Shown piece after piece: positions 41,398 to 48,869 of a DNA stretch of 64,000 bases. Location: assembly GCA_034664085.1 (NCBI GenBank), contig JAXDII010000099.1, forward strand, positions 1 through 64,000, given 5' to 3'. Position 1 is the stretch's first letter. Every line of letters starts with the position of its first letter. Below the pieces are notes generated by a model. That model made no database searches. It saw nothing but the letters and a program-made list of their open reading frames with translations, and had not been told where the DNA came from. The position numbers were made by a program, and so were the translations under genes. This DNA comes from JACVRW01 sp034664085 (GTDB taxonomy: Bacteria > Actinomycetota > Thermoleophilia > Solirubrobacterales > Thermoleophilaceae).

Positions 41398-42557
41398 AGC
41401 TTCCCGAGCAGGACGTCGAGCGCCACCGGCAGCGCCTCGTCGCGCTTGGTGCGCGGCTTGTCGATCGCCTTCACCTGCGGCTTGAGGCCGCCCTTCCCGA
41501 TCGTCTTGCCGCTCGGCAGGTAGTAGTTCGCGACGGTGAGGTCGAGGTACCCGCCGTTCGACAGCGGCTCTACCTCCTGCACCAGCCCCTTGCCGAAGGT
41601 GTTGGTGCCGACCACCGTGGCGCGGCCGCGGTCGCGCAGCGCGCCGGTCACGATCTCGGAAGCGCTGGCGCTGCCGCCGTCCACGAGCACGACCACGGGG
41701 ATGTCCGGGTCGATGGCCTTGCCCTCGGCGTCCTCGGTGCGCTCGGGCCGCGCGCGGCCGCGCACGGACACGATCTCGCCGTCCTCGATGAAGATGCTCG
41801 ACACCAGCACCGCCTCGGAGAGCAGCCCGCCGCCGTTGCCGCGCAGGTCGAGCAGCAGCGCATCCGCTCCCTTGTCCAGCACCTCGTCGATCTCGCGGCG
41901 CAGCACCCCGTGGGCGCCCGAGCTGAAGCCGAGCAGGCGCACCACGCCAAGCTCGTGCCCGTCGCGCTCGACGACCCGGCTGGTGGCCACCGGCACCTCG
42001 ATGCGGTCGCGCTCGACGCTCACGCGGCGGGAGTCGGCGGCGCCCGGCGTGTACACCTCGAGGTTGACCTTGCTGCCGGCCGGACCCTTGATGCGGCCGG
42101 TGGCGACGTCGCTGCTGAGCCCGGCGATCGAGCGCCCGTCCACCGACAGGATCAGGTCCTGCTTGCGGATGCCGGCCTTCTCCGCGGGCGAGCCGTCGAA
42201 CACGTTCAGCACGCGCAGCCCGCGGGTGTCCTTCTCGACGTTCATGCCGACGCCCTCGAACTCCCCGGACACCGACTCCTGGAAGGACTTGGCCTCTTCG
42301 GGCGTCAGGTAGTGGGAGTAGGGATCCTCGAGCGACTCGACGATGCCCTTCAGCGACGCATCGTCGAGCTTCGACTCGTCGACCTTCTTGTAGAAGTTGT
42401 CGTTGATCGTGTCGACGATCTCCGAGCGCAGCGCCCGGTCCTCCTCGACGAAGGCGTCGCGCACCGGCCCAGGCAGGGTCCCCGGGTGGCCGCCCAGGAA
42501 GATGCCGACCGTTAGCGCGACGAGCGCGCAGGCGATGACGAGTACCGCGTTCCGCAC
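41394..42557 (-). CDS. S41 family C-terminal processing protease (CtpA-like)
   Basis: The 387-residue protein has an N-terminal membrane anchor (VLVIACALVALTVGIFLGG), a helical N domain (LRSEIVDTINDNFYKKVDES), a PDZ domain (GVGMNVEKDTRGLRVLNVF near 100) and an S41 catalytic domain. The nucleophile is in VDGGSASASEIVTGALRD near 290 (Ser) with the Lys in NTFGKGLVQEV about 25 residues later. It acts outside the membrane, trimming or degrading envelope proteins. It starts at GTG 42557 and precedes ftsX, from which it is separated by a hairpin. Its stop overlaps the RNase gene start. Confidence 0.94.
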   Translation of the reverse strand: MRNAVLVIACALVALTVGIFLGGHPGTLPGPVRDAFVEEDRALRSEIVDTINDNFYKKVDESKLDDASLKGIVESLEDPYSHYLTPEEAKSFQESVSGEFEGVGMNVEKDTRGLRVLNVFDGSPAEKAGIRKQDLILSVDGRSIAGLSSDVATGRIKGPAGSKVNLEVYTPGAADSRRVSVERDRIEVPVATSRVVERDGHELGVVRLLGFSSGAHGVLRREIDEVLDKGADALLLDLRGNGGGLLSEAVLVSSIFIEDGEIVSVRGRARPERTEDAEGKAIDPDIPVVVLVDGGSASASEIVTGALRDRGRATVVGTNTFGKGLVQEVEPLSNGGYLDLTVANYYLPSGKTIGKGGLKPQVKAIDKPRTKRDEALPVALDVLLGKL

Positions 42558-42571
42558 CGGTACGAGGGTAC

Positions 42572-42595
42572 TTAGGCCCCCGTAAGGGGGTCTAA
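42572..42595 (-). terminator. Hairpin overlapping ftsX stop, before ctpA
   Basis: TTAG, CCCCC and GGGGG, CTAA arms form a stem of about nine pairs around a 4-base loop between the ftsX stop (42592-42594) and the ctpA start (42557). No U-tract follows. On the plus strand the loop reads GTAA (GNRA type). It may attenuate transcription between ftsX and ctpA or protect the ftsEX mRNA end; this is inferred. Confidence 0.5.
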
Positions 42596-43479
42596 ACCCG
42601 GAGGAACCGGCGCAGCGTGATGCCGCTGCCGATCGCCGACACCGCCACGCAAGCCAGCAGCAGCAGCGCCACCAGCAGCGGGAAGTCGATCGTGTCGGGC
42701 GCGGCGAGCAGCTGGAAGCGGTCCGAGAGCGGGTCGATCACGGTGGTCTTGGCGATCGCCAGGAGCAGCACCGACAGCACGCCGCCCATGAGGCCCACGA
42801 TCACGCCCTCGATCACGAACGGCCAGCGGATGAACCAGTCGGTGGCGCCGACCAGCTTCATCACCTCGACCTCGCGGCGGCGCGCGAACACCGACAGCCG
42901 GATCGTGTTCGCCACCAGCGCGATCGACGCGAACACGAGCAGGGCAGCCATGCCGGCGCCCAGTCCCTTGACCAGCGCCGTCGCCGAGAGGATCTTGCCG
43001 GTGTCGCTCTCGCGGTTCTGGACCTCGTCGACGGCGGCCAGCCGCGGCTCGCCGCCGGGCGCCACCTGGGCGACGATCGCCTTCAGCTCGTCGGGGTCCT
43101 CGGGAGTCACGCGGAACAGGCTGGGGAGCGGGTTGCTTCCGAGCAGCTCGATCTTCTCCGAGGTGTCGTCGACCTTGCGGCCGAGCTCGCGGAGCGCCTG
43201 GTCCTTGGAGACGAACTCCACCGACTTCACGCCGGGGGTGCCCTCGAGCGAGCGCTGCACCTCGGTGCGGTCGGCGTTCGTGGCCGACTCCTTCAGGTAG
43301 ACGTCCACCACCACGCGGCTGCGCACCTCGTTGGCGGTGCCGGTCGTGGCCTGCACGATCGGGATGAAGACTCCGAGCACGAGCGCGGTGATCACCACGG
43401 TCAGCAGCGCCGCGAGCGCGGGCGCCGAGCTGCGCCGCAGGCCGCGCAGTGCCTCCCGGAGGAAGAAGCTGAAGCGCAT
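42592..43479 (-). CDS. ftsX: Cell division ABC permease FtsX
   Basis: The 295-residue protein is FtsX. It has an N-terminal helix (LAALLTVVITALVLGVFIPIV), an extracytoplasmic ECD (about 50-165, with EVQRSLEGTPGVKSVEFV and PSLFRVTPEDPDELKAIV) and three more helices. VEVMKLVGATDWFIRWPF near 200 is the conserved coupling segment. FtsEX regulates peptidoglycan hydrolases at division. It starts 4 bases after ftsE and is followed by a hairpin and ctpA. Confidence 0.97.
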   Translation of the reverse strand: MRFSFFLREALRGLRRSSAPALAALLTVVITALVLGVFIPIVQATTGTANEVRSRVVVDVYLKESATNADRTEVQRSLEGTPGVKSVEFVSKDQALRELGRKVDDTSEKIELLGSNPLPSLFRVTPEDPDELKAIVAQVAPGGEPRLAAVDEVQNRESDTGKILSATALVKGLGAGMAALLVFASIALVANTIRLSVFARRREVEVMKLVGATDWFIRWPFVIEGVIVGLMGGVLSVLLLAIAKTTVIDPLSDRFQLLAAPDTIDFPLLVALLLLACVAVSAIGSGITLRRFLRV

Positions 43480-43483
43480 CGGC

Positions 43484-44305
43484 CTAATTGGGGTGGCCCT
43501 CGGCGCCGAGGCCCAGCTCGCCGCGCAGGCGGATCGCGAACTCCGTGGTCGACTCGTCGGGCCGGTAGAGGCCGGACTGCTCGTCGCGAATGATGCGGCC
43601 CTCGCGCAGCTCGACCACGCGCCGGCGCATCTTGTCGACCATCTCCTTGTCGTGAGTAGCCACGACCACCGTCGTGCCGGTGCGGTTGATGCGGTAGATC
43701 AGCTGCATGATCCCGATCGAGGTTTCGGGATCGAGGTTGCCGGTCGGCTCGTCCGCCAGCAGCAGCGGGGGGTGGTTGACGAACGCGCGCGCGATCGAGA
43801 CGCGCTGCTGCTCGCCGCCCGACAGCTCGTCGGGGAAGTTGTGGAGCTTGGTCGAGAGGCCGACCAGGCGCAGGATGTCGGGCACCTTGCGCCGGATCTC
43901 CTGCCGCGTCTCGCCGATCACCTGGAGCGAGTAGGCGACGTTGTCGTAGACCGTGCGGTTCGGCAGCAGCTTGTAGTCCTGGAAGACGGTGCCGATGTTG
44001 CGGCGCAGGTACGGCACGCGCGAGCGCGGGATGTCGCCGAGCGTCTTGCCGGCGATGTCGATCTCGCCCTGGCTGGCCTCCAGCTCCTTCATCAGCAGGC
44101 GGATGCAGGTGGACTTGCCGCAGCCGGTCGGTCCGACGAGGAAGACGAACTCGCCGCGGTTGATCGTCATCGAGGCGCGCTCGAGGCCGACGGATCCTCC
44201 GTCGTAGATCTTGGTCACGTCCCGGAACTCGACGACGGGGATGTCTCCCCGGGGCGTCTGGGCGGGCGCGCGACCGGCAGCGGGCTGTGTGCTGGCGCTG
44301 GCCAT
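43484..44305 (-). CDS. ftsE: Cell division ABC ATPase FtsE
   Basis: The 273-residue ATPase starts at ATG 44305 (MASASTQP) because the next upstream in-frame codon is inside a promoter-like segment. It has a Thr/Pro-rich 22-residue leader, Walker A GPTGCGKST near 56, signature LSGGEQQRVSIARAFV near 157, and Walker B LLLADEPTGNLD near 180. It pairs with FtsX. No Shine-Dalgarno is seen upstream. It follows the RibD-like gene by 38 bases on the same strand. Confidence 0.96.
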   Translation of the reverse strand: MASASTQPAAGRAPAQTPRGDIPVVEFRDVTKIYDGGSVGLERASMTINRGEFVFLVGPTGCGKSTCIRLLMKELEASQGEIDIAGKTLGDIPRSRVPYLRRNIGTVFQDYKLLPNRTVYDNVAYSLQVIGETRQEIRRKVPDILRLVGLSTKLHNFPDELSGGEQQRVSIARAFVNHPPLLLADEPTGNLDPETSIGIMQLIYRINRTGTTVVVATHDKEMVDKMRRRVVELREGRIIRDEQSGLYRPDESTTEFAIRLRGELGLGAEGHPN

Positions 44306-44343
44306 GCAGACGTTCAGTTCTAGCGTATGACCTCGGAAAAACC

Positions 44344-45090
44344 CTATCGGTGCAAGGCTTTCTGCACCCGCCAACGGGTGAAGAGGTCCCCATCGCCGTG
44401 CGCGACGGACACGAGCTCGAGCTCGGCGGGGTCGACCAGCTCGCGCCCGGCGACGATCGTCAGAGCGGCCGCGCCGCCGGCCAGCTTGGGGTTGAGTGTG
44501 AGGAACAGCTCGTCCACCACGCCGGCGGCGAGCAGGTGCGCGTTGAGCGTCGGGCCGCCCTCGCAGACGACCGAGCGGATGCCGTGCTGCTGCCGCAGAC
44601 GGGCCATCAGCAGCGGCAGGTCGTCGCCGATGCGCTCGTAGGTCACCTGCTCCCCGATGTCGGGCAGCTCGGCGTCCGAGCCGGTGGCGATCACCACCGC
44701 CTGCTCCGGCTCGTTCAGCAGCGGCAGGTCGGCGGGAAGGTCGAGGCGCGCGCTCACCACCACGGCGAGCGGATCGCGGGCCAGTCCCTCGCCCTCGCGC
44801 CGGTCGCGCAGCTCGTCGGACTTCGCCATCCGCCCGTAGCGCTCGGCCCGCACCGTGCCCGCGCCGACCATCACCGCGTCCGCCTGCGTGCGCAGCTGGT
44901 GGAAGAGCTCCCGGTCCAGCTGGGTGGAGAGGCCCTTCGTGCGCCAGTCGATGGTCGCCTTGCCGTCGAGCGACGACACCATGTTGAGCACCAGGTACGG
45001 GCGGTCCGGCGGCGCCTTGTCCGCGAGGCGCAGGCCGGAGGCGAGCTCCACGGGCGAGGTGGGACGGCAGTCGGGATAGAGCAGCTGCAT
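44344..45090 (-). CDS. RibD-C-type pyrimidine/dihydrofolate-reductase-family protein
   Basis: The 248-residue protein has the RibD C-terminal (dihydrofolate-reductase-like) fold: RPYLVLNMVSSLDGKATI near 30, DAVMVGAGTVRAERYG near 72, SVVCEGGPTLNAHLLAAGVVDELFL near 172 and GDLFTRWRV near 233. In riboflavin synthesis the family reduces a pyrimidine intermediate, but stand-alone members are found in actinobacteria with F420 or lipid roles and the substrate is open. No deaminase domain is present. It is likely the first gene of the ftsEX series. The ATG at 45090 has no ribosome site. Confidence 0.9.
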   Translation of the reverse strand: MQLLYPDCRPTSPVELASGLRLADKAPPDRPYLVLNMVSSLDGKATIDWRTKGLSTQLDRELFHQLRTQADAVMVGAGTVRAERYGRMAKSDELRDRREGEGLARDPLAVVVSARLDLPADLPLLNEPEQAVVIATGSDAELPDIGEQVTYERIGDDLPLLMARLRQQHGIRSVVCEGGPTLNAHLLAAGVVDELFLTLNPKLAGGAAALTIVAGRELVDPAELELVSVAHGDGDLFTRWRVQKALHR

Positions 45091-45112
45091 GGGCGGGGAG
45101 CCTATTTCGCGA

Positions 45113-46132
45113 TCAGTTGGCGCGGATCACGCAGTACCCGGGGAACTCGAAGTTGCGGGAGTTCAGCCCTCGGCCGGCCCGGTAGATGCCGCCGTCGCTC
45201 GGGCGTTCCATGATGAAGGCGTTCTCCGGCCCGCAGCATTCGTCGGACTGGTCGATGCGCAGCCGCTTCGAGACCACCTGCAGGAAGCCGGCACGGGCGC
45301 GGCGGCCGTAGGCGTCGGTGCGGAACCGGGAGCGACCGCGGTTGCGCACCACCCACTGCGGGTGGAAGACGGTGCGCTTGTCGCCCTTGCAGTAGGAGAC
45401 CCAGCCGGCCGGGTCGTTCGGGCCGCAGGCGAAGCCCTTGTTGAAGACGATCCGGTCCGGGCTCGCGGGATCGAACTGGGTGATCGCGTTGTCGATGCCG
45501 AAGCCGGGGTTGCCGCGCAGCACGCCGCCGATGTCGATGGCGGTGTCCCATTCCTCGTACACGGAGTCGCAGTGCGGGCTCGGCAGCAGGCGCATGGTGG
45601 GCGCGAGCTGGACCTCGGGGCAGTTCGGCAGCGCCTCGCCGAAGTCGGCCATGTGCCGGGTGTGAGCGGCCAGGCGGCGGCCCGCCTGCGTGAACAGCCA
45701 GGTCTCCAGCGAGTGGAAGCGGACCGTGCCGCGCCGTGGCGACCCCGAGCCCTGGTGCAGCACGATCATCCACGTGAGCCCCTTGCGGTCGTCGTTGGCG
45801 ACGAAGACCTTGAAGCCGGGATGTGGCTCGTCGCTGCCGGCGTGGGCTCCGATCGGCCCGAAGGCGGGCATGCCGGTGCGTTCGAAGAAGCGGAACGCGC
45901 GCGGGTTCGAGCCGTGCTCGTGGCCGAACGCGCAGCGGTATCTGGGGTCGCGCGGCGGATGCCACGTCGGCCAGGTGCGCCCGCCGCGCTCGACGGTGTG
46001 GCGGTCGTGCACCCACTTCGCGCAGATCGGGGTGCCGTCCGGAGCGGCGGGCTGGGTGTGATCGACCGGATCGGCCGCCTGCGCGGCGGGCGCGGCAAGC
46101 AGCAGAGCGAGCAAGGCAAGGAGAACAGCCAT
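45113..46132 (-). CDS. Cysteine-rich secreted protein of unknown function
   Basis: The 339-residue product has a very hydrophobic signal peptide (MAVLLALLALLLAAPAAQAA). The mature part holds about eight cysteines in pairs (ICAKW, RCAFGHEHG, NCPEV, HCDSV, FACGPND, YCKGD, ECCGPEN, GYCVIR), consistent with disulphides outside the cell. Conserved-looking segments are GHEHGSNPRAFRFFERTGMP near 69 and GFGIDNAITQFDP near 204. The first, with three His, could bind metal. I cannot name a family. It sits between nadA and the RibD-like gene, same strand, with no known link to either. Confidence 0.85.
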   Translation of the reverse strand: MAVLLALLALLLAAPAAQAADPVDHTQPAAPDGTPICAKWVHDRHTVERGGRTWPTWHPPRDPRYRCAFGHEHGSNPRAFRFFERTGMPAFGPIGAHAGSDEPHPGFKVFVANDDRKGLTWMIVLHQGSGSPRRGTVRFHSLETWLFTQAGRRLAAHTRHMADFGEALPNCPEVQLAPTMRLLPSPHCDSVYEEWDTAIDIGGVLRGNPGFGIDNAITQFDPASPDRIVFNKGFACGPNDPAGWVSYCKGDKRTVFHPQWVVRNRGRSRFRTDAYGRRARAGFLQVVSKRLRIDQSDECCGPENAFIMERPSDGGIYRAGRGLNSRNFEFPGYCVIRAN

Positions 46133-46174
46133 CGGCGAAACAGAGTGCCAGGTTGCGCCGGGCCGCCCGGTGTC

Positions 46175-47191
46175 CTAGGGCGTGATTGCGACCATGCGCT
46201 CGATCGGGATGCGGGCGCGCTCGGCGAGCTCCGGGTCGACCTTCACGGACGGCGACAGGTTGCGCAGGGCGTCGTGCAGCTTCGGCAGCGTGATCATCTT
46301 CATGAACCGGCAGGCCGCGGTGCGGTTGGCCGGGATGAAGGACTTGTCGGGGTTCTCCTTGGCGAGCGGATGCAGCATGCCCGTCTCCGTGGCCACGATG
46401 AACGTGTCGGCGGCCGAGTTGCGGGCGAAGTCGAGCATGCCGCCGGTGGACAGCATGTGGGTGCGCTCGGGGTCGACGTCGCCGGCGGCCACGTACTCCA
46501 TGACCTGGGTCGTGCAGCCGCACTCGGGATGGATCATGAACTCGGCGTCGGGGTGGGCGTCGCGGACGGCGGAGATGTCGCGCGGCCGGATGCCGGCGTG
46601 GACGTGGCACTCGCCGTCCCAGACATGCATGCGCCGGCCGGTCACGCGCTCTACGTAGGCGCCCAGCCACATGTCCGGGCCGAACAGGATCTCGACGTCG
46701 TCGCCGTGCTCGCGCCGGATGTGCTCCACGACCTGGACGGCGTTCGACGAGGTGCAGCAGTAGTCGGTCTCGGCCTTCACCTCGGCGGTGGTGTTGACGT
46801 ACATCACGACGAAGGCGCCGGGGTGCTGGGCCTTCCATTCGCGCAGCTGATCGGCGGTGATCGAGTCGGCGAGCGAGCAGCCGGCGTCGAGGTCCGGCAG
46901 CAGCACGGTCTTGCCGGGGCTGAGGATCGACGCCGTCTCGGCCATGAAGTGGACGCCGCAGAACGCGATCACGTCGGCGTCCGTGGCCGCCGCCCTGCGC
47001 GACAGGGCGAGCGAGTCCCCCACGAAGTGCGCCACGTCCTGGACCTCGGGAACCTGGTAGTTGTGGGCCAGGATGACGGCGTTGCGCTCCTCGGCCAGGG
47101 CCCGGACCTCATCCTGGAGCCGAGCGATCTGCTCGGAGTCGAGCGCCGGCTCGGCAAGGGGCTGCAGGGTGGGCAAGTCGATCGGCTTCAT
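46175..47191 (-). CDS. nadA: Quinolinate synthase NadA
   Basis: The 338-residue protein is NadA, which condenses iminoaspartate and dihydroxyacetone phosphate to quinolinate, using a [4Fe-4S] cluster. The three cluster cysteines are in DYCCTSSNAV near 145, IHPECGCTTQV near 220 and ANRTAACRFMK near 308. Other motifs are LAHNYQVPEVQDVAHFVGDS near 42 and VHFMAETASIL near 80. NadB is not nearby, so iminoaspartate must come from elsewhere. It is divergent from the NrtR-type regulator, with a dyad between the two genes that suits NAD-linked repression. Confidence 0.97.
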   Translation of the reverse strand: MKPIDLPTLQPLAEPALDSEQIARLQDEVRALAEERNAVILAHNYQVPEVQDVAHFVGDSLALSRRAAATDADVIAFCGVHFMAETASILSPGKTVLLPDLDAGCSLADSITADQLREWKAQHPGAFVVMYVNTTAEVKAETDYCCTSSNAVQVVEHIRREHGDDVEILFGPDMWLGAYVERVTGRRMHVWDGECHVHAGIRPRDISAVRDAHPDAEFMIHPECGCTTQVMEYVAAGDVDPERTHMLSTGGMLDFARNSAADTFIVATETGMLHPLAKENPDKSFIPANRTAACRFMKMITLPKLHDALRNLSPSVKVDPELAERARIPIERMVAITP

Positions 47192-47223
47192 GTCTCTCGC
47201 GGGTCGCTACTGCGACATCGGAA

Positions 47224-47250
47224 CGGTTTTTGACCTATGATCGAAAACCG
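47224..47250. promoter_or_regulatory. Operator-like dyad between nadA and the NrtR-type gene
   Basis: Two 10 bp arms, CGGTTTTTGA (47224-47233) and TCGAAAACCG (47241-47250), form an inverted repeat with one mismatch and a 7-base centre. It lies in the short gap between divergent nadA (start 47191) and the regulator (start 47251), directly against the regulator ATG. NrtR proteins bind such dyads before NAD genes in many bacteria, and both flanking genes are expected targets. Identity of the motif with any published consensus is not claimed. Confidence 0.62.
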
Positions 47251-47994
47251 ATGAGGCAGAAGGATACCACGGTCTCCGACTCGCAGTCGAAAACCCGCTC
47301 CGAAGGCGGGCCGGAGCGGCCCTACCCCTCCCACGTCACGCTCGCCGTCGTGTTCCAGGTGCGTGACGGCGCCCTCTCCGTGCTGCTTTGGCAGCGGGCG
47401 CAGGGCCCGTTCCAGGGAGCGTGGTCGCTGCCGGGCGGGTTCCTCGAGCAGGGCGACACGCTGGAGCGCTCGATCCGCACGCACCTGGCGCGCAAGGTCG
47501 ACGTGGCGGAGCTGTCGTGGCTGGAGCAGCTCGAGACGCTGAGCGATCCCGACCGGCATCCGGACTGGCAGCTCGCCACCGCCTACCTCGGCCTGGTGCC
47601 GCTGGGGCTCGACCCCGCCCTCCCCGCCGACACGGCGTGGCACCCGGTCGAGCAGCTGCCGGAGCTCGCCTTCGACCACAGGACGATCGTGCTCTCCGGC
47701 CGCGAGCGGCTGCGGGCCAAGCTCTCCTACACGAACATCGGCTTCGCGCTCGCCCCCGAACGCTTCTCCGTCTCCGAGCTGTCCGCCATCTACACCGCCG
47801 CCCTGGGCTACCCCGTCGATCCCACCAACCTGCGCCGCGTGCTCGAGCGCCGCGGCCTGCTCGAGGCGACCGGCGAGCGCCGCTCCCCCGGCCGCGTGGG
47901 CGGACGGCCGGCGGCGGTCTACCGCTTCGCCTCACGCGACCTGGAGATCACGGACCCCTTCGCGGTGCTGCGCCCGCCTCGCCCGGTGGGCTGA
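47251..47994 (+). CDS. nrtR: NrtR-type transcriptional regulator (Nudix fold)
   Basis: The 247-residue protein couples a Nudix-fold sensor (about 25-150) to a C-terminal winged helix (FSVSELSAIYTAALGYPV, LRRVLERRGLLEATGERR; about 175-235). The Nudix box is degenerate: after GGFLEQGDTLERS the REXXEE core is missing (RTHLARKVDV). Regulatory NrtRs typically lose hydrolysis and sense ADP-ribose. The start is ATG 47251 rather than a TTG inside the dyad at 47230. There is no ribosome site, and the leader is very short. It likely represses nadA and nadC region genes. Confidence 0.92.
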   Translation: MRQKDTTVSDSQSKTRSEGGPERPYPSHVTLAVVFQVRDGALSVLLWQRAQGPFQGAWSLPGGFLEQGDTLERSIRTHLARKVDVAELSWLEQLETLSDPDRHPDWQLATAYLGLVPLGLDPALPADTAWHPVEQLPELAFDHRTIVLSGRERLRAKLSYTNIGFALAPERFSVSELSAIYTAALGYPVDPTNLRRVLERRGLLEATGERRSPGRVGGRPAAVYRFASRDLEITDPFAVLRPPRPVG

Positions 47995-47999
47995 CCTCC

Positions 48000-48019
48000 C
48001 CGGGGGCGCGAGCCCCCGG
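48000..48019. repeat. GNRA-capped hairpin repeat, copy 1 (between convergent nrtR and nadC)
   Basis: CCGGGGGC, GCGA, GCCCCCGG: an 8 bp perfect stem with a GCGA tetraloop, exactly between the two convergent stop codons (47994 and 48027), followed by GGATGG. This position suits a bidirectional terminator. The same stem is found at 59757, 59814 and 61386. Confidence 0.7.
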
Positions 48020-48026
48020 ATGGGAA

Positions 48027-48848
48027 TCACTCCAGCGGCTCGAGCAGCAGGCTCACGTCCAGCGCGGGCGCCGAGTGCGTGAGGGCGCCGATGCTGATGA
48101 AGCCGACGCCGGTCTCCGCCACGGCGCGGATGGTGTCCAGGGTGATGCCGCCGGACGCCTCCAGCTGCGCGCGTCCGCCGGTCATCTCCACCGCGCGGCG
48201 CAGGTCGACCGGGTCCATGTTGTCCAGCAGCAGCCTCGACACGCCGGCCTCGAGCGCGTCCGCCACCTCGGCGACGGTCGCGCACTCGACCTCCACGGTC
48301 ACACCGGGCGGCGCCTTCGCCAGCGCCAGGCGGGCGGCCTCGGCCACCCCGCCGGCCAGCGCCGCGTGGTTCTCCTTGACGAGGATCGCGTCGAACAGGC
48401 CGCTGCGGTGGCTGACCCCGCCGCCGGCGCGCACGGCGTCCTTCTCCAGCGCCCGCAGCCCCGGGGTCGTCTTGCGCGTGTCGAGGATCCGCGCGCCCGT
48501 CCCCTCGACCGCCCGCACGTGGCTCGCCGTGAGCGTCGCGATGCCCGACAGCCGTCCCAGGAAGTTCAGCGCCACGCGTTCGCCGGCGAGGATCGACGCC
48601 GCGCTGCCGGCCACCTCCGCGAGCAGCCCGCCCTCGCGCCACTCGCCCTCGTCGGCGTGGGCGTGCCAGCGCAGCTCCGGGTCGACTCGCTCGAACACCT
48701 TCTCCGCCACCCGCAGCCCGGCGGGCACGCCAGGGGCCTTCTGCTCGATGCGGGCGCGAGCCGTGGCCCCGGCGGGCACCACGGCACGGGTGGTGAGGTC
48801 CCCCTCACCCACGTCTTCGGCGAGCGCCCGGTCGATCAGCTCCAGCAT
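48027..48848 (-). CDS. nadC: Nicotinate-nucleotide pyrophosphorylase (quinolinate phosphoribosyltransferase) NadC
   Basis: The 273-residue enzyme converts quinolinate and PRPP to nicotinate mononucleotide, CO2 and pyrophosphate. Diagnostic sites are GDLTTRAVVPAGATARARIEQ near 16, LNFLGRLSGIAT near 95, TRKTTPGLRALEKDAVRAGGG near 119 and SHRSGLFDAILVKENH near 142. It lies on the same strand as nadA but separated by the regulator, and the gene order nadA-nrtR-nadC places both NAD-synthesis genes next to their regulator. A GNRA-capped hairpin lies just after its stop. Start is an ATG; the next gene, ftsH, ends 22 bases downstream. Confidence 0.97.
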   Translation of the reverse strand: MLELIDRALAEDVGEGDLTTRAVVPAGATARARIEQKAPGVPAGLRVAEKVFERVDPELRWHAHADEGEWREGGLLAEVAGSAASILAGERVALNFLGRLSGIATLTASHVRAVEGTGARILDTRKTTPGLRALEKDAVRAGGGVSHRSGLFDAILVKENHAALAGGVAEAARLALAKAPPGVTVEVECATVAEVADALEAGVSRLLLDNMDPVDLRRAVEMTGGRAQLEASGGITLDTIRAVAETGVGFISIGALTHSAPALDVSLLLEPLE

Positions 48849-48869
48849 CGGGCCGCAGGCTATCCCGGT

